From the NCBI RefSeq assembly GCF_022008365.1, contig NZ_JAIRBA010000014.1, forward strand, positions 1 to 64,000: a stretch of 64,000 nt of DNA, read 5' to 3'. Made by a program: the position numbers and the translations under genes. This DNA is from Aequorivita vitellina. GTDB taxonomy: Bacteria; Bacteroidota; Bacteroidia; Flavobacteriales; Flavobacteriaceae. Of this stretch, positions 33,893-42,017 are shown one piece after another (position 1 is the first letter of the stretch; the number at the start of each line of letters is the position of its first letter). The notes below the pieces were generated by a model that was not told the origin of the DNA, ran no database searches, and saw only the letters and a program-made list of their open reading frames with translations.

Positions 33893-34743
33893 AGAATTTT
33901 TTGATTGGAGGTGTGCCAGAACATTTTAACTTGCCTTGGTATATTGCACTTCGGGATAAAGAATTTCAAAAAGAAGAAATCAATCTTCGCTGGAAAGATT
34001 ATCCCGGTGGAACTGGCGAAATGGCCGCTGCCCTGCGCAATAAAGAAATTGATATGGCCGTAATCCTCACCGAAGGAATTGTGCGCGATATAATTAATGG
34101 CAACGATTCTAAGATTGTTCAGGTTTTTGTAAAATCACCGCTGTTATGGGGAATTCACGTTGCCGCCGATTCAGATTACGAAGAAATTTTGGATTTAAAA
34201 GGAACCGATGCCGCAATTAGCCGCTACGGTTCGGGCTCGCATTTAATGGCTTTTGTAAATGCAGAAAATCACCATTGGGATTTAAAAAATGATTTGAAGT
34301 TTAAAGTAATTCAGGATTTAGATGGCGCTTTGAAAGGGCTTCCCAAAGGAAAAGGCGATTATTTTATGTGGGAAAAATTCATGACCAAACCCTATGTAGA
34401 CAACGGCACCTTCCGCTTAATTGGCGAATCCCCTACTCCGTGGCCTAGTTTTGTGATTGCCGTTCGCAATGACGTTTTAATAAATGAAGAAGCGTGCGTT
34501 AAAGCTATTTTAAAAGTAATAAATGATACAACCGCTAATTTTAAAGCCTTCCCAAATGTTGACGAGTTAATTGCCAAACGCTACGGTCAAAAAATTGAAG
34601 ATGTACGCGAATGGCTTTCATTAACGTCGTGGAGCGATGCTCAATTAACTTCAAAAGAGCTGGAAAACATTCAACAAAAATTACTTGAATTAAAATTAAT
34701 TGAAAATAAAATTCAGGAAACCAGCATCTTACACAATTTCTAA
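33889..34743 (+). CDS. Cytosolic periplasmic-binding-protein-like protein
   Basis: A 284-residue type-2 solute-binding fold without a signal peptide. It opens MKNFLIGGVPEHFNLPWYIA, followed by GTGEMAAALRNKEIDMAVILTEG and a second lobe with SRYGSGSHLM and TPWPSFVIAVRNDV. This is the NMT1/THI5-like or MqnA/MqnD-like layout. No transporter genes are present, and cytosolic members of this fold are often enzymes. Translational coupling to the nucleoside phosphorylase suggests a shared pathway on a nucleoside-derived molecule, an inference. The true function is unknown. Confidence 0.75.
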   Translation: MKNFLIGGVPEHFNLPWYIALRDKEFQKEEINLRWKDYPGGTGEMAAALRNKEIDMAVILTEGIVRDIINGNDSKIVQVFVKSPLLWGIHVAADSDYEEILDLKGTDAAISRYGSGSHLMAFVNAENHHWDLKNDLKFKVIQDLDGALKGLPKGKGDYFMWEKFMTKPYVDNGTFRLIGESPTPWPSFVIAVRNDVLINEEACVKAILKVINDTTANFKAFPNVDELIAKRYGQKIEDVREWLSLTSWSDAQLTSKELENIQQKLLELKLIENKIQETSILHNF

Positions 34744-34810
34744 AAATTTTCTTAATATTTACGCAACCTTACGTTGATCGCTGCATCTTGTTTATATAAA
34801 AACAACTATT

Positions 34811-34918
34811 ATGACTACTTTTTTAATCGTTCTGGGGGCGTTGTTAGTCACAAATTTCCTTTTGTTACAGTTTAGCTGTAACGATGCTACAGAGTCCGAT
34901 GTACCAGAAGAAGAATAA
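34811..34918 (+). CDS. Tiny single-helix membrane protein (35 aa)
   Basis: An intact frame of 35 codons starts at ATG: a hydrophobic helix (MTTFLIVLGALLVTNFLLLQ) followed by FSCNDATE and an acidic tail ending EEE. The composition fits a one-helix membrane peptide and not random AT-rich DNA. It lies alone between the SBP-like gene and ung. No function is known, and the call rests only on frame and composition. Confidence 0.5.
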   Translation: MTTFLIVLGALLVTNFLLLQFSCNDATESDVPEEE

Positions 34919-34949
34919 GAAAAAATATCCCCATTTCTTTTCTTTCTAT

Positions 34950-35615
34950 TTACCACACAATTGGAGTTTCTCCCTTACTTTTTAAAAATTCATTTGTTTT
35001 ACTAAAGTGTTTATTACCGAACCAATACCCTCTATTGGCGGCCAATGGCGAAGGATGCCCACTTGTTAAAACAAGATGTTTCGTACTGTCAACCTTTGCT
35101 CCTTTCTTTTTTGCCGGTCCTCCCCATAACATAAAAACCAACCCTTCCCTTTCATTTGAAAGTTTTTCAATTACCGCATCTGTAAATTTTTCCCAACCTT
35201 TATTTTGATGACTTCCCGCTTGGTGAGCACGAACGGTCAAAGTTGCATTTAAAAGCAAAACGCCTTGCGTCGCCCAACGTTTTAGGTATCCATTAGCTGG
35301 AACCGGTGTACCAACATCTGTTTTTATTTCTTCAAAAATATTTTTTAGCGAAGGTGGAATTTTAACATTTTCACCAACCGAAAAACAAAGACCATGTGCT
35401 TGTCCCGGTCCGTGATAGGGATCTTGCCCTATAATTACAACCTTCACCTCATTAAATGGAGTGCAGTTAAAAGCAGAAAAAATATGGCTTCCCGGCGGAA
35501 AACAAGTGTTGGTAGCATATTCAGATTTTACAAATTCTACTAAGTTTTTAAAATAGGGTTTTTCAAATTCATCCTTTAAAATAGCCTTCCAACCCGGCTC
35601 AATTGTTACCTGCAT
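34950..35615 (-). CDS. ung: Uracil-DNA glycosylase
   Basis: The 221-residue family-1 enzyme excises uracil from DNA. All key motifs are present: GQDPYHGPGQAHGLCFSV (water-activating Asp and Tyr), LLLNATLTV, FMLWGGPAKKKG and the minor-groove loop HPSPLAANRG, with the His near residue 187. Length and order are typical. It is divergent from mutS2, with about 40 bases between the likely starts. Confidence 0.98.
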   Translation of the reverse strand: MQVTIEPGWKAILKDEFEKPYFKNLVEFVKSEYATNTCFPPGSHIFSAFNCTPFNEVKVVIIGQDPYHGPGQAHGLCFSVGENVKIPPSLKNIFEEIKTDVGTPVPANGYLKRWATQGVLLLNATLTVRAHQAGSHQNKGWEKFTDAVIEKLSNEREGLVFMLWGGPAKKKGAKVDSTKHLVLTSGHPSPLAANRGYWFGNKHFSKTNEFLKSKGETPIVW

Positions 35616-35629
35616 TATTGTTACTTTTG
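35603..35629 (+). promoter_or_regulatory. Putative promoter of mutS2
   Basis: TTG at 35603-35605 and TACTTTTG at 35622-35629 are 16 bases apart, one base short of the usual range. The -7 box places the transcript start at about 35633. The upstream ATG at 35631 is then unlikely, and the ATG at 35655 is favoured. The -33 element lies inside the first codons of ung. Confidence 0.45.
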
Positions 35630-35654
35630 TATGATTGCTGAAAAAGTAAAATTA

Positions 35655-37829
35655 ATGGAAATAAAACGGAAAGCCCGTATACACACTAAAACTTTAGAGG
35701 ATCTTGAATTCCCCTCAGTACTATCCCAAGTTTCGGAATTTTGTGTAACCGAACCGGGACGTGAAACTATTTTAAAAATAATCCCCTATCGGGATTTTGA
35801 CGAAATTGAACCAGAACTGCGACGCGTGAAGGAATTTACCGCTTCGTTTGATGGCGATAACCGAATTCCAAATCACGGATTCGACCCAATTTTTCGCGAG
35901 CTACGATTATTCGAAATTGAAAATAGTTCGCTTGAAATTTCAGGATTTCGAAAAATTCTTTCTATTTCTGAAACCACTCGCATTCTGTTGAAATTCTTTA
36001 AAAAATTTGAAGAGTTTTATATTTATTTAAACTCTTTTTCCGAAGATGTAAATTACACTTCAATCATTTCCGAAGAAATAAATAAACGAATAGACAAATA
36101 TGGCGACATTAAAGACGAAGCTTCCACAGAACTTGGCACTATCCGCCGAAGGTTGAACGTTGTAAAAGGAAAGATAAATTCATCTTTTACAAAAGCGTTA
36201 TCGCAGTACGCACAAAGTGATTATTTAGATGAAATCCGCGAGTCGGTTGTAGAAAACAGACGCGTGCTCGCGGTTAAAGCAATGCATCGCAAAAAAGTGA
36301 AAGGCGCCGTTTTGGGCAGTTCAAAAACGGGAAGTATTGTTTACATTGAACCTCAGGAAACGCTAGAATACGCTAACGAACTTAGCAATCTGTTATACGA
36401 AGAGGACGAAGAAGTTAAGCGAATTTTAAAAGCTATGACCGCCTTTGTGCGTCCGCATGCCGGTTTATTGGCGAGCTATCAGGAATACTTGATAAAAATG
36501 GACGTGCTGTATGCAAAAGCAAAATATGCCCTAAAAATTAATGGGGTTTTGCCAATCGTTGTATCCAATAAAAAAACTGCATTAATAAACGCATATCATC
36601 CGTTGTTGTTGGTTTCCAATAATAAACGGAAAGAAAAAACATTTCCGCAGAGCATTGAACTTGTACCTGAAAAACGGATAATCGTAATTTCGGGACCCAA
36701 TGCGGGCGGTAAAAGTATTACGCTAAAAACCGTTGGGCTTTTACAGGTAATGCTACAAAGCGGGATGTTAATTCCTGCCGATCCACAGAGTGAAATGTGT
36801 TTTTTTAAACGAATTTTAACCGATATTGGCGATAATCAATCCATCGAAAATCATTTAAGTACCTATAGTTACCGTTTAAAAAAGATGAATCAATTTTTAA
36901 AAAAGTGCGATAATAAAACACTTTTTTTAATTGATGAATTTGGAACAGGGAGTGACCCAGAACTCGGTGGCGCGTTGGCAGAAACATTTTTGGAGGTTTT
37001 TTACGAACGTAAAGCTTTCGGAATAATTACTACACATTACACCAATTTGAAACTATTGGCGAATGAATTGCCACACGCGATAAATGCAAACATGCAATTC
37101 GACAATAAATCTTTAGAACCTTTGTACCACTTACATTTGGGCGAAGCGGGAAGCAGCTACACTTTTGAAGTTGCGCAGAAAAACGGTATTCCCTACAGTT
37201 TGATAAACAAAGCAAAAAAGAAAATTGAACGCGGCAAAGTACGTTTTGATAAAACTATTGCCAATCTTCAAAAAGAGCGGAGCAATCTTCGGAAAACTTC
37301 AGAATCCTTAAAAACCGAAGAACAAAAAGCGCGTATTGAAAGCAAGCAATTAGAAGAAGTTAATGCTCGTGTTCAGGAAAAACTGGAAAGTTATCAGGAA
37401 TTGTTTGACGCCAATCAAAAGTTAATTAGCTTGGGACGAAAAGTAGATATACTGTCTGAAAAATATTTCAACAATAAAAGAAAAAAACAGTTAATTGATG
37501 AGCTAATGAAGCTTGTTATGATTGAAAATAGCAAACGCAAAAAGCTAGCGCCCAAAAAGAAAAAGGCCGTAAAAGCCAAAGAAAAAGAGGTAATTAAAGA
37601 AGTTGAAAAAAAGGTTGAAGTAATTAGAGAACGCAAAAAAGAAGAAAAGGAAAAAGCAAAAAAATTACCGCCACCAAAACCGAAAGTTACGCTAAAAATT
37701 GGCGACAGAGTACGAATGATAGATGGCCGGGCAGTTGGAACCATTGACACTATTGAAAAAAACAAGGCTTTTGTAAATTACGGAATGTTCACCACCAATG
37801 TGAATTTGGAGGAACTGGAAAAAGTTTAA
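35655..37829 (+). CDS. mutS2: MutS2-type ATPase without Smr domain
   Basis: A 724-residue MutS-family protein. The clamp and lever helices (about 80-300) precede the ATPase, with Walker A ISGPNAGGKSITLKTVG near 347 and Walker B FLIDEFGTGSDPELGGALAE near 427. A long coiled-coil (about 520-670, rich in Lys and Glu) follows, then a KOW-like end KIGDRVRMIDGRAVGTID. The Smr nuclease domain that ends most MutS2 proteins is absent, as in many Bacteroidota. MutS2 acts on collided ribosomes or recombination intermediates. I start at the ATG at 35655 (MEIKRKARIHTKTLEDLEF), which fits the family start and the promoter position. Confidence 0.9.
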   Translation: MEIKRKARIHTKTLEDLEFPSVLSQVSEFCVTEPGRETILKIIPYRDFDEIEPELRRVKEFTASFDGDNRIPNHGFDPIFRELRLFEIENSSLEISGFRKILSISETTRILLKFFKKFEEFYIYLNSFSEDVNYTSIISEEINKRIDKYGDIKDEASTELGTIRRRLNVVKGKINSSFTKALSQYAQSDYLDEIRESVVENRRVLAVKAMHRKKVKGAVLGSSKTGSIVYIEPQETLEYANELSNLLYEEDEEVKRILKAMTAFVRPHAGLLASYQEYLIKMDVLYAKAKYALKINGVLPIVVSNKKTALINAYHPLLLVSNNKRKEKTFPQSIELVPEKRIIVISGPNAGGKSITLKTVGLLQVMLQSGMLIPADPQSEMCFFKRILTDIGDNQSIENHLSTYSYRLKKMNQFLKKCDNKTLFLIDEFGTGSDPELGGALAETFLEVFYERKAFGIITTHYTNLKLLANELPHAINANMQFDNKSLEPLYHLHLGEAGSSYTFEVAQKNGIPYSLINKAKKKIERGKVRFDKTIANLQKERSNLRKTSESLKTEEQKARIESKQLEEVNARVQEKLESYQELFDANQKLISLGRKVDILSEKYFNNKRKKQLIDELMKLVMIENSKRKKLAPKKKKAVKAKEKEVIKEVEKKVEVIRERKKEEKEKAKKLPPPKPKVTLKIGDRVRMIDGRAVGTIDTIEKNKAFVNYGMFTTNVNLEELEKV

Positions 37830-37893
37830 TAAAATACACGCAAAGACGATAATAAAATATCCTACGCCTTTGCGGCTTTGCTAGAAAATAGAA

Positions 37894-38295
37894 ATGTTAG
37901 AAGACAATAAAATAATCCTTTTTGATGGCGTTTGCAATCTTTGCAACGGGGCGGTCAATTTTGTGATTGAGCGCGACAAAAAGAACATTTTTAAATTTGC
38001 GGCGTTGCAAAGTGATATTGGGCGGGAGTTGACTTCAAAATTAAATATAGATACGTCAAAAATAGACTCCATTATTCTTATTGATGGCGAGAAACATTAT
38101 ATAAAATCTTCAGCAGCGCTACATATTACCAAACATCTTACGGGTGGCTATCCCCTACTTTATGGTTTTATGATTTTTCCAAAATTCATTAGAAATGCGG
38201 TTTATGAATACATTGCAAGAAACCGTTATAAATGGTTTGGGAAACGAGAAAGTTGTATGATAGCGACTGAGAAATTGAAGAGCAAGTTTTTGTAA
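37894..38295 (+). CDS. DCC-family thiol-disulfide oxidoreductase (DUF393)
   Basis: A 133-residue protein opening with IILFDGVCNLCNGAVNFVI. The DxxCxxC (Cys-x-x-Cys) motif defines the DCC family. FAALQSDIGREL and the C-terminal YKWFGKRESCMI are also typical. It is cytosolic or membrane-associated with a single weakly hydrophobic segment near 85-105. A thioredoxin-like redox role is assumed from the CxxC. No partner is evident. Confidence 0.9.
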   Translation: MLEDNKIILFDGVCNLCNGAVNFVIERDKKNIFKFAALQSDIGRELTSKLNIDTSKIDSIILIDGEKHYIKSSAALHITKHLTGGYPLLYGFMIFPKFIRNAVYEYIARNRYKWFGKRESCMIATEKLKSKFL

Positions 38296-38443
38296 GCTCT
38301 CACTCTTTTTTAAAATATTGCTAAATCTTTTAAATCTACTTCGATTGTAAGCAGTTTTATTTAATACGAATTAAATAAACTATTTTAAGATTTAATTGTT
38401 TTTAGATGATGAGTTAAATTACCATAGTTTCTCCAGTATAATT

Positions 38444-39244
38444 TTAATTTATAGTCTGCCCTGAATTAATATTACCAGGTGATTCTGCGGACGGTCCACT
38501 CCAAGTAAAATCGTTATATTCGTTTCCCGTACCTATTAACTGAAGTGATTCACCTATAGGGGTTGAAGCAGTTTCATTGACAAGAATATCAATTGAAGTT
38601 CTTCCATTTGCTGTTCCGTCTATCGCGGTAAAAGAACCTTCATAGCTAATAAAATAAAGTAATTCACCGGCATCGACTAAAGCAATTCCGTCAGGCGCAC
38701 CATTTTGAATACCGTCTCTTGGATATGAAAAGACAACAGTTCCAATTCCGTTTGATTGATCAGGAATCACTCCTGTTAGATTGGTAATTCCATAAACTTT
38801 TCCATTTACTCCATTATACAACTCAATGGAGTAGGTAGCTAAATCTAATCCAGCAGGTCCAGCAATTTCAATAAACTCTCCTTGATCCGTCCCATTATTA
38901 TCATAATGAAATTCATTAATCCAGGCTACTGGGCTAGCTAATGTAACGCAATGAATGCTTTCCCAGCTTTCGCCATTCCAAACTTGTAGACAGCCCTCAT
39001 TATTAGCGTAATTCAATAAAAATATGGTCAAACCATAATCTGCGTAACCCGCATTTATTGCATCGCGAGCAGCAATATTTGGAACACGTGGTGGCATAAA
39101 CCCGCCATAAGTAACACCACCATCTGAAGTACTGCTTATTTCCAACATTGATGCCGGCGTAGGAGTTGTGGTGCCAATTCCTACTTGGCAATAAATATTT
39201 GTCGCAATAAATGCAGCCCCGAAGAATAGAAAAATACGTTTCAT
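38444..39244 (-). CDS. Secreted protein with lamin-tail-like domain
   Basis: A 266-residue protein with a signal peptide (about 1-19, ending IYCQ) and the motif VGIGTTTPTPASMLEIS. Next come a GGFMPPRVP segment typical of such Bacteroidota surface proteins and the text GCLQVWNGESWESI. From about 105 to 255 it reads as a lamin-tail domain: INEFHYDNNGTDQGEFIEIA, followed by LDLATYSIELYNGVNG and YNDFTWSGP. This Ig-like fold is used by secreted enzymes and adhesins. There is no type IX sorting signal at the end. The function is unknown. Confidence 0.82.
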   Translation of the reverse strand: MKRIFLFFGAAFIATNIYCQVGIGTTTPTPASMLEISSTSDGGVTYGGFMPPRVPNIAARDAINAGYADYGLTIFLLNYANNEGCLQVWNGESWESIHCVTLASPVAWINEFHYDNNGTDQGEFIEIAGPAGLDLATYSIELYNGVNGKVYGITNLTGVIPDQSNGIGTVVFSYPRDGIQNGAPDGIALVDAGELLYFISYEGSFTAIDGTANGRTSIDILVNETASTPIGESLQLIGTGNEYNDFTWSGPSAESPGNINSGQTIN

Positions 39245-39422
39245 AACTATGCAGTTTACATAGCTAAGAAGTCATTAGTTCACTTTTATAGATTGGGTTT
39301 TTATACCGGGGAGAACCCAAATTTAATAAAAAATATTTTTTCTGCCAAAAATATATATATTTCACAAGTAAAACGAATTAAAGTCATTAATAAAATATAT
39401 TATTGGCAACAAACCCAAACTA

Positions 39423-40868
39423 TTACGAATCTAAGTCGAAAGTTTCCGAAGGATTGTCGTGTGGCTCATAATTTAGCATACCCTCTCCCTTTGCAATAAT
39501 TGTACAAACTGTAGCATCTCCTGTAACGTTCACTATGGTTCGGAACATATCTAAAATTCTATCAACCGGGAATATAATAGCAATCCAAGCAGGATTTAAA
39601 CCAACCGATTCTAAAACAATAATTAGCATTACCAGTCCTGCACTAGGAACAGCTGCCGAACCTATAGATGCGAGTGTTGCAGTTATAACAATGGTTAATT
39701 GCTGTCCTAATGTTAAATCGATCATATGCAGTTGCGCAAGGAAAACCACAGCCACGGCTTGGTAAAGACAGGTGCCATCCATATTTACTGTTGCACCAAT
39801 GGGAAGTACGAAACTGGTTATCTTTTTATCTACCCCAAGGTTTTCTTCAACACATTCCATAGTAACCGGTAATGTGGCAGCACTACTAGAAGTTGAAAAG
39901 GCCAAGGTTTGAGCTGGTGCCATTGCGTTGAAAAATCCTTTATAGGGAATACTCTTTACAAATAACTTCATAAATAAGGGGTATATTACAAATATCATCA
40001 ACATCAGCCCGGCAAATACTGTAAGAGAATACCAACTTAACCCTTTAAAAATTTCATAAACCTTGCCAATATCGTCTCCCGCCATTTTACTCACAACTCC
40101 AGCTAGCAATGCGAATACAAAGAAAGGAGCTGCTTGCATTACCAGATCTACCATTTTTAAAAACACCTCCATGGCGCTGTCCATAAAATCCGTGACAGGT
40201 TTTGATTTTTCATTTGGAATCAATAACAAGCTTACCCCGAAAAATATTCCGAAGAAAATAATTTGCAACATCAACCCATTATCTGTCAGTGAAAAGAAGA
40301 AATTTTCTGGAACAATATCAACCAACGGTTGCAGTGGAGTGCTCTCTTTAGCCTTTTGTGCAGTTTCCATCTTTTCTGAAACCGAAGCATCTTTTAAATC
40401 GCCTTTAGAAAGGTTTGTAATTTTTTGGGCACGTTCAAAAAAAGCTGGGTCTTGTAGATAGTTTATTCCGTCTTTTACTTCATGTCCTTTTGAAGCCGCC
40501 CAGATTTCATAACTTATTCGGTTATCAATTCGGCTTTGTTCATCAATTAGTTTTCCGGGTTTAATGGTGTTCACCAAAAGAAGCCCCATGCTTACTGCAA
40601 AGAGCGTTGTGATTAGATACGCCAATAAGGTCTTGCCTCCCATTCTTCCCAAACTTGACGGATCGCCTATATTAGCCACTCCGCTAATTATAGAAACCAA
40701 AACTAAGGGCACGGCAATCAATTTTAAAAGATTGATGAAAATTTTTCCAAATGGCGCTATCCAATCTATTGTAAATTCACTCCAACCTAACTGACTGCTG
40801 AGTAAAGCCCAAATAATACCTAAAACGAGTCCGATGATTATTTTCCAGTGTAGCGCTAATTTTTTCAT
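39423..40868 (-). CDS. Dicarboxylate/amino acid:cation symporter (DAACS family)
   Basis: A 481-residue membrane transporter of the glutamate/aspartate/C4-dicarboxylate symporter fold. Hairpin 1 reads AFSTSSSAATLPVTMECVEENLG, and helix 7 has the sodium-binding motif NMDGTCLYQ. Hairpin 2 is PSAGLVMLIIVLESVGL, and helix 8 has DRILDMFRTIVNVTGDA. An extra extramembranous insertion (about 110-170, rich in Lys and Asp) is present between early helices. The substrate is probably aspartate, glutamate or succinate. It sits upstream of no obvious partner. The aroC stop is nine bases away on the same strand. Confidence 0.93.
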   Translation of the reverse strand: MKKLALHWKIIIGLVLGIIWALLSSQLGWSEFTIDWIAPFGKIFINLLKLIAVPLVLVSIISGVANIGDPSSLGRMGGKTLLAYLITTLFAVSMGLLLVNTIKPGKLIDEQSRIDNRISYEIWAASKGHEVKDGINYLQDPAFFERAQKITNLSKGDLKDASVSEKMETAQKAKESTPLQPLVDIVPENFFFSLTDNGLMLQIIFFGIFFGVSLLLIPNEKSKPVTDFMDSAMEVFLKMVDLVMQAAPFFVFALLAGVVSKMAGDDIGKVYEIFKGLSWYSLTVFAGLMLMIFVIYPLFMKLFVKSIPYKGFFNAMAPAQTLAFSTSSSAATLPVTMECVEENLGVDKKITSFVLPIGATVNMDGTCLYQAVAVVFLAQLHMIDLTLGQQLTIVITATLASIGSAAVPSAGLVMLIIVLESVGLNPAWIAIIFPVDRILDMFRTIVNVTGDATVCTIIAKGEGMLNYEPHDNPSETFDLDS

Positions 40869-40877
40869 ATAAATTCT

Positions 40878-41942
40878 TTAGTGTCGTGAAATTTTATTTA
40901 ATAGATAGAAATCGGCAATAACTAATGCCGCCATAGCTTCAACTATTGGGACAGCACGAGGCACAACGCAGGGATCGTGACGGCCTTTCCCTTCAGCAAT
41001 CGCTTTATTACCTGCACTATCAATAGTATCTTGTTTTTGCATTATTGTGGCTACGGGTTTAAAAGCGACTCTAAAGTAAATATCCATACCATTGCTTATT
41101 CCGCCCTGTATTCCGCCACTCAAATTAGATTTTGTCGTTCCATCAGGGTTAAAAATGTCGTTGTGATCGCTTCCTTTCATCTTTGCGCCGCAAAAACCAC
41201 TTCCGTATTCAAACCCTTTTACTGCGTTTATAGAAAGCATTGCTTTTCCTAGTTCGGCGTGCAGTTTGTCAAAAACAGGCTCTCCCAAACCCACAGGTAT
41301 ATTTTGAAGAACACAGGTAATTGTTCCGCCAACAGTATCACCATTTTTTCGCATTTCTCTAATTAGACTTTCCATTTTGGCTGCGCTAGTTTCATCTGGA
41401 CACCGCACAACGTTATTTTCGGTTTTAGAAAAGTCTAAATCTTGATAGGGTTTATCGATGAAAATTTCACCCACAGAGGAAACAAATGCATTTATTTTAA
41501 TTTCTGAAAGCAGTTGTTTTGCAATGGCACCGGCTACAACTCTACAAGCAGTTTCTCGTGCGGAAGAACGTCCGCCACCGCGATAGTCGCGGACTCCATA
41601 TTTTTTATCGTATGTGAAATCGGCGTGTGAAGGACGGTAAATATCTTTTATGTGACTGTAATCTTTACTTTTTTGATCGGTATTTTCAATTGTGAAACCA
41701 ATTGGTGTTCCAGTCGTTTTCCCTTCAAAAATTCCTGAGAGAAACTTTACTTCGTCTGCTTCTTTTCGTTGGGTAACAATTGCTGATTGACCGGGTTTAC
41801 GGCGTTGCATTTCAAGATTGATTGCTTCAAAATTAAGGGAAAGTCCTGCAGGACAACCATCTATAATTCCGCCAATGGCCGCTCCGTGCGATTCGCCAAA
41901 GGTGGTGAGTTTAAAGATTGTTCCGAAGGAATTGCCAGCCAT
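40878..41942 (-). CDS. aroC: Chorismate synthase
   Basis: The final shikimate-pathway enzyme, which converts EPSP to chorismate using reduced FMN. The 354 residues show the family signatures [19 protein letters not shown] near 13-31, [21 protein letters not shown] near 115-135 and [18 protein letters not shown] near 320. The length is normal. It is preceded by an exact promoter match and followed by the symporter gene on the same strand. Confidence 0.98.
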   Translation of the reverse strand: MAGNSFGTIFKLTTFGESHGAAIGGIIDGCPAGLSLNFEAINLEMQRRKPGQSAIVTQRKEADEVKFLSGIFEGKTTGTPIGFTIENTDQKSKDYSHIKDIYRPSHADFTYDKKYGVRDYRGGGRSSARETACRVVAGAIAKQLLSEIKINAFVSSVGEIFIDKPYQDLDFSKTENNVVRCPDETSAAKMESLIREMRKNGDTVGGTITCVLQNIPVGLGEPVFDKLHAELGKAMLSINAVKGFEYGSGFCGAKMKGSDHNDIFNPDGTTKSNLSGGIQGGISNGMDIYFRVAFKPVATIMQKQDTIDSAGNKAIAEGKGRHDPCVVPRAVPIVEAMAALVIADFYLLNKISRH

Positions 41943-41956
41943 AAGTTGGTTTTCAA

Positions 41957-41987
41957 CAAATGTAAACTTTCAAGGCCAAATATTCAA
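41957..41987 (-). promoter_or_regulatory. Promoter of aroC
   Basis: On the minus strand, TTG (41987-41985), a 20-base spacer and TACATTTG (41964-41957) match the Bacteroidota consensus exactly. The aroC start codon lies 15 bases further on. Confidence 0.55.
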
Positions 41988-42017
41988 GGTTGAAATTTCA
42001 AAATTATAGATAAATAC

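Noticed and set aside
33011-34743. Firm assignment to the futalosine menaquinone pathway
   Set aside because: Only a general fold resemblance exists and no other mqn genes are in the window. Kept as a hypothesis only.
37415-37765. 116-codon minus-strand frame in mutS2
   Set aside because: The Phe/Ser-rich text is the complement of the Lys/Glu-rich coiled coil of MutS2.
39293-39499. 68-codon + strand frame beside the symporter gene
   Set aside because: It is AT-rich intergenic text running into the antisense of the symporter C-terminus, with no protein-like features.
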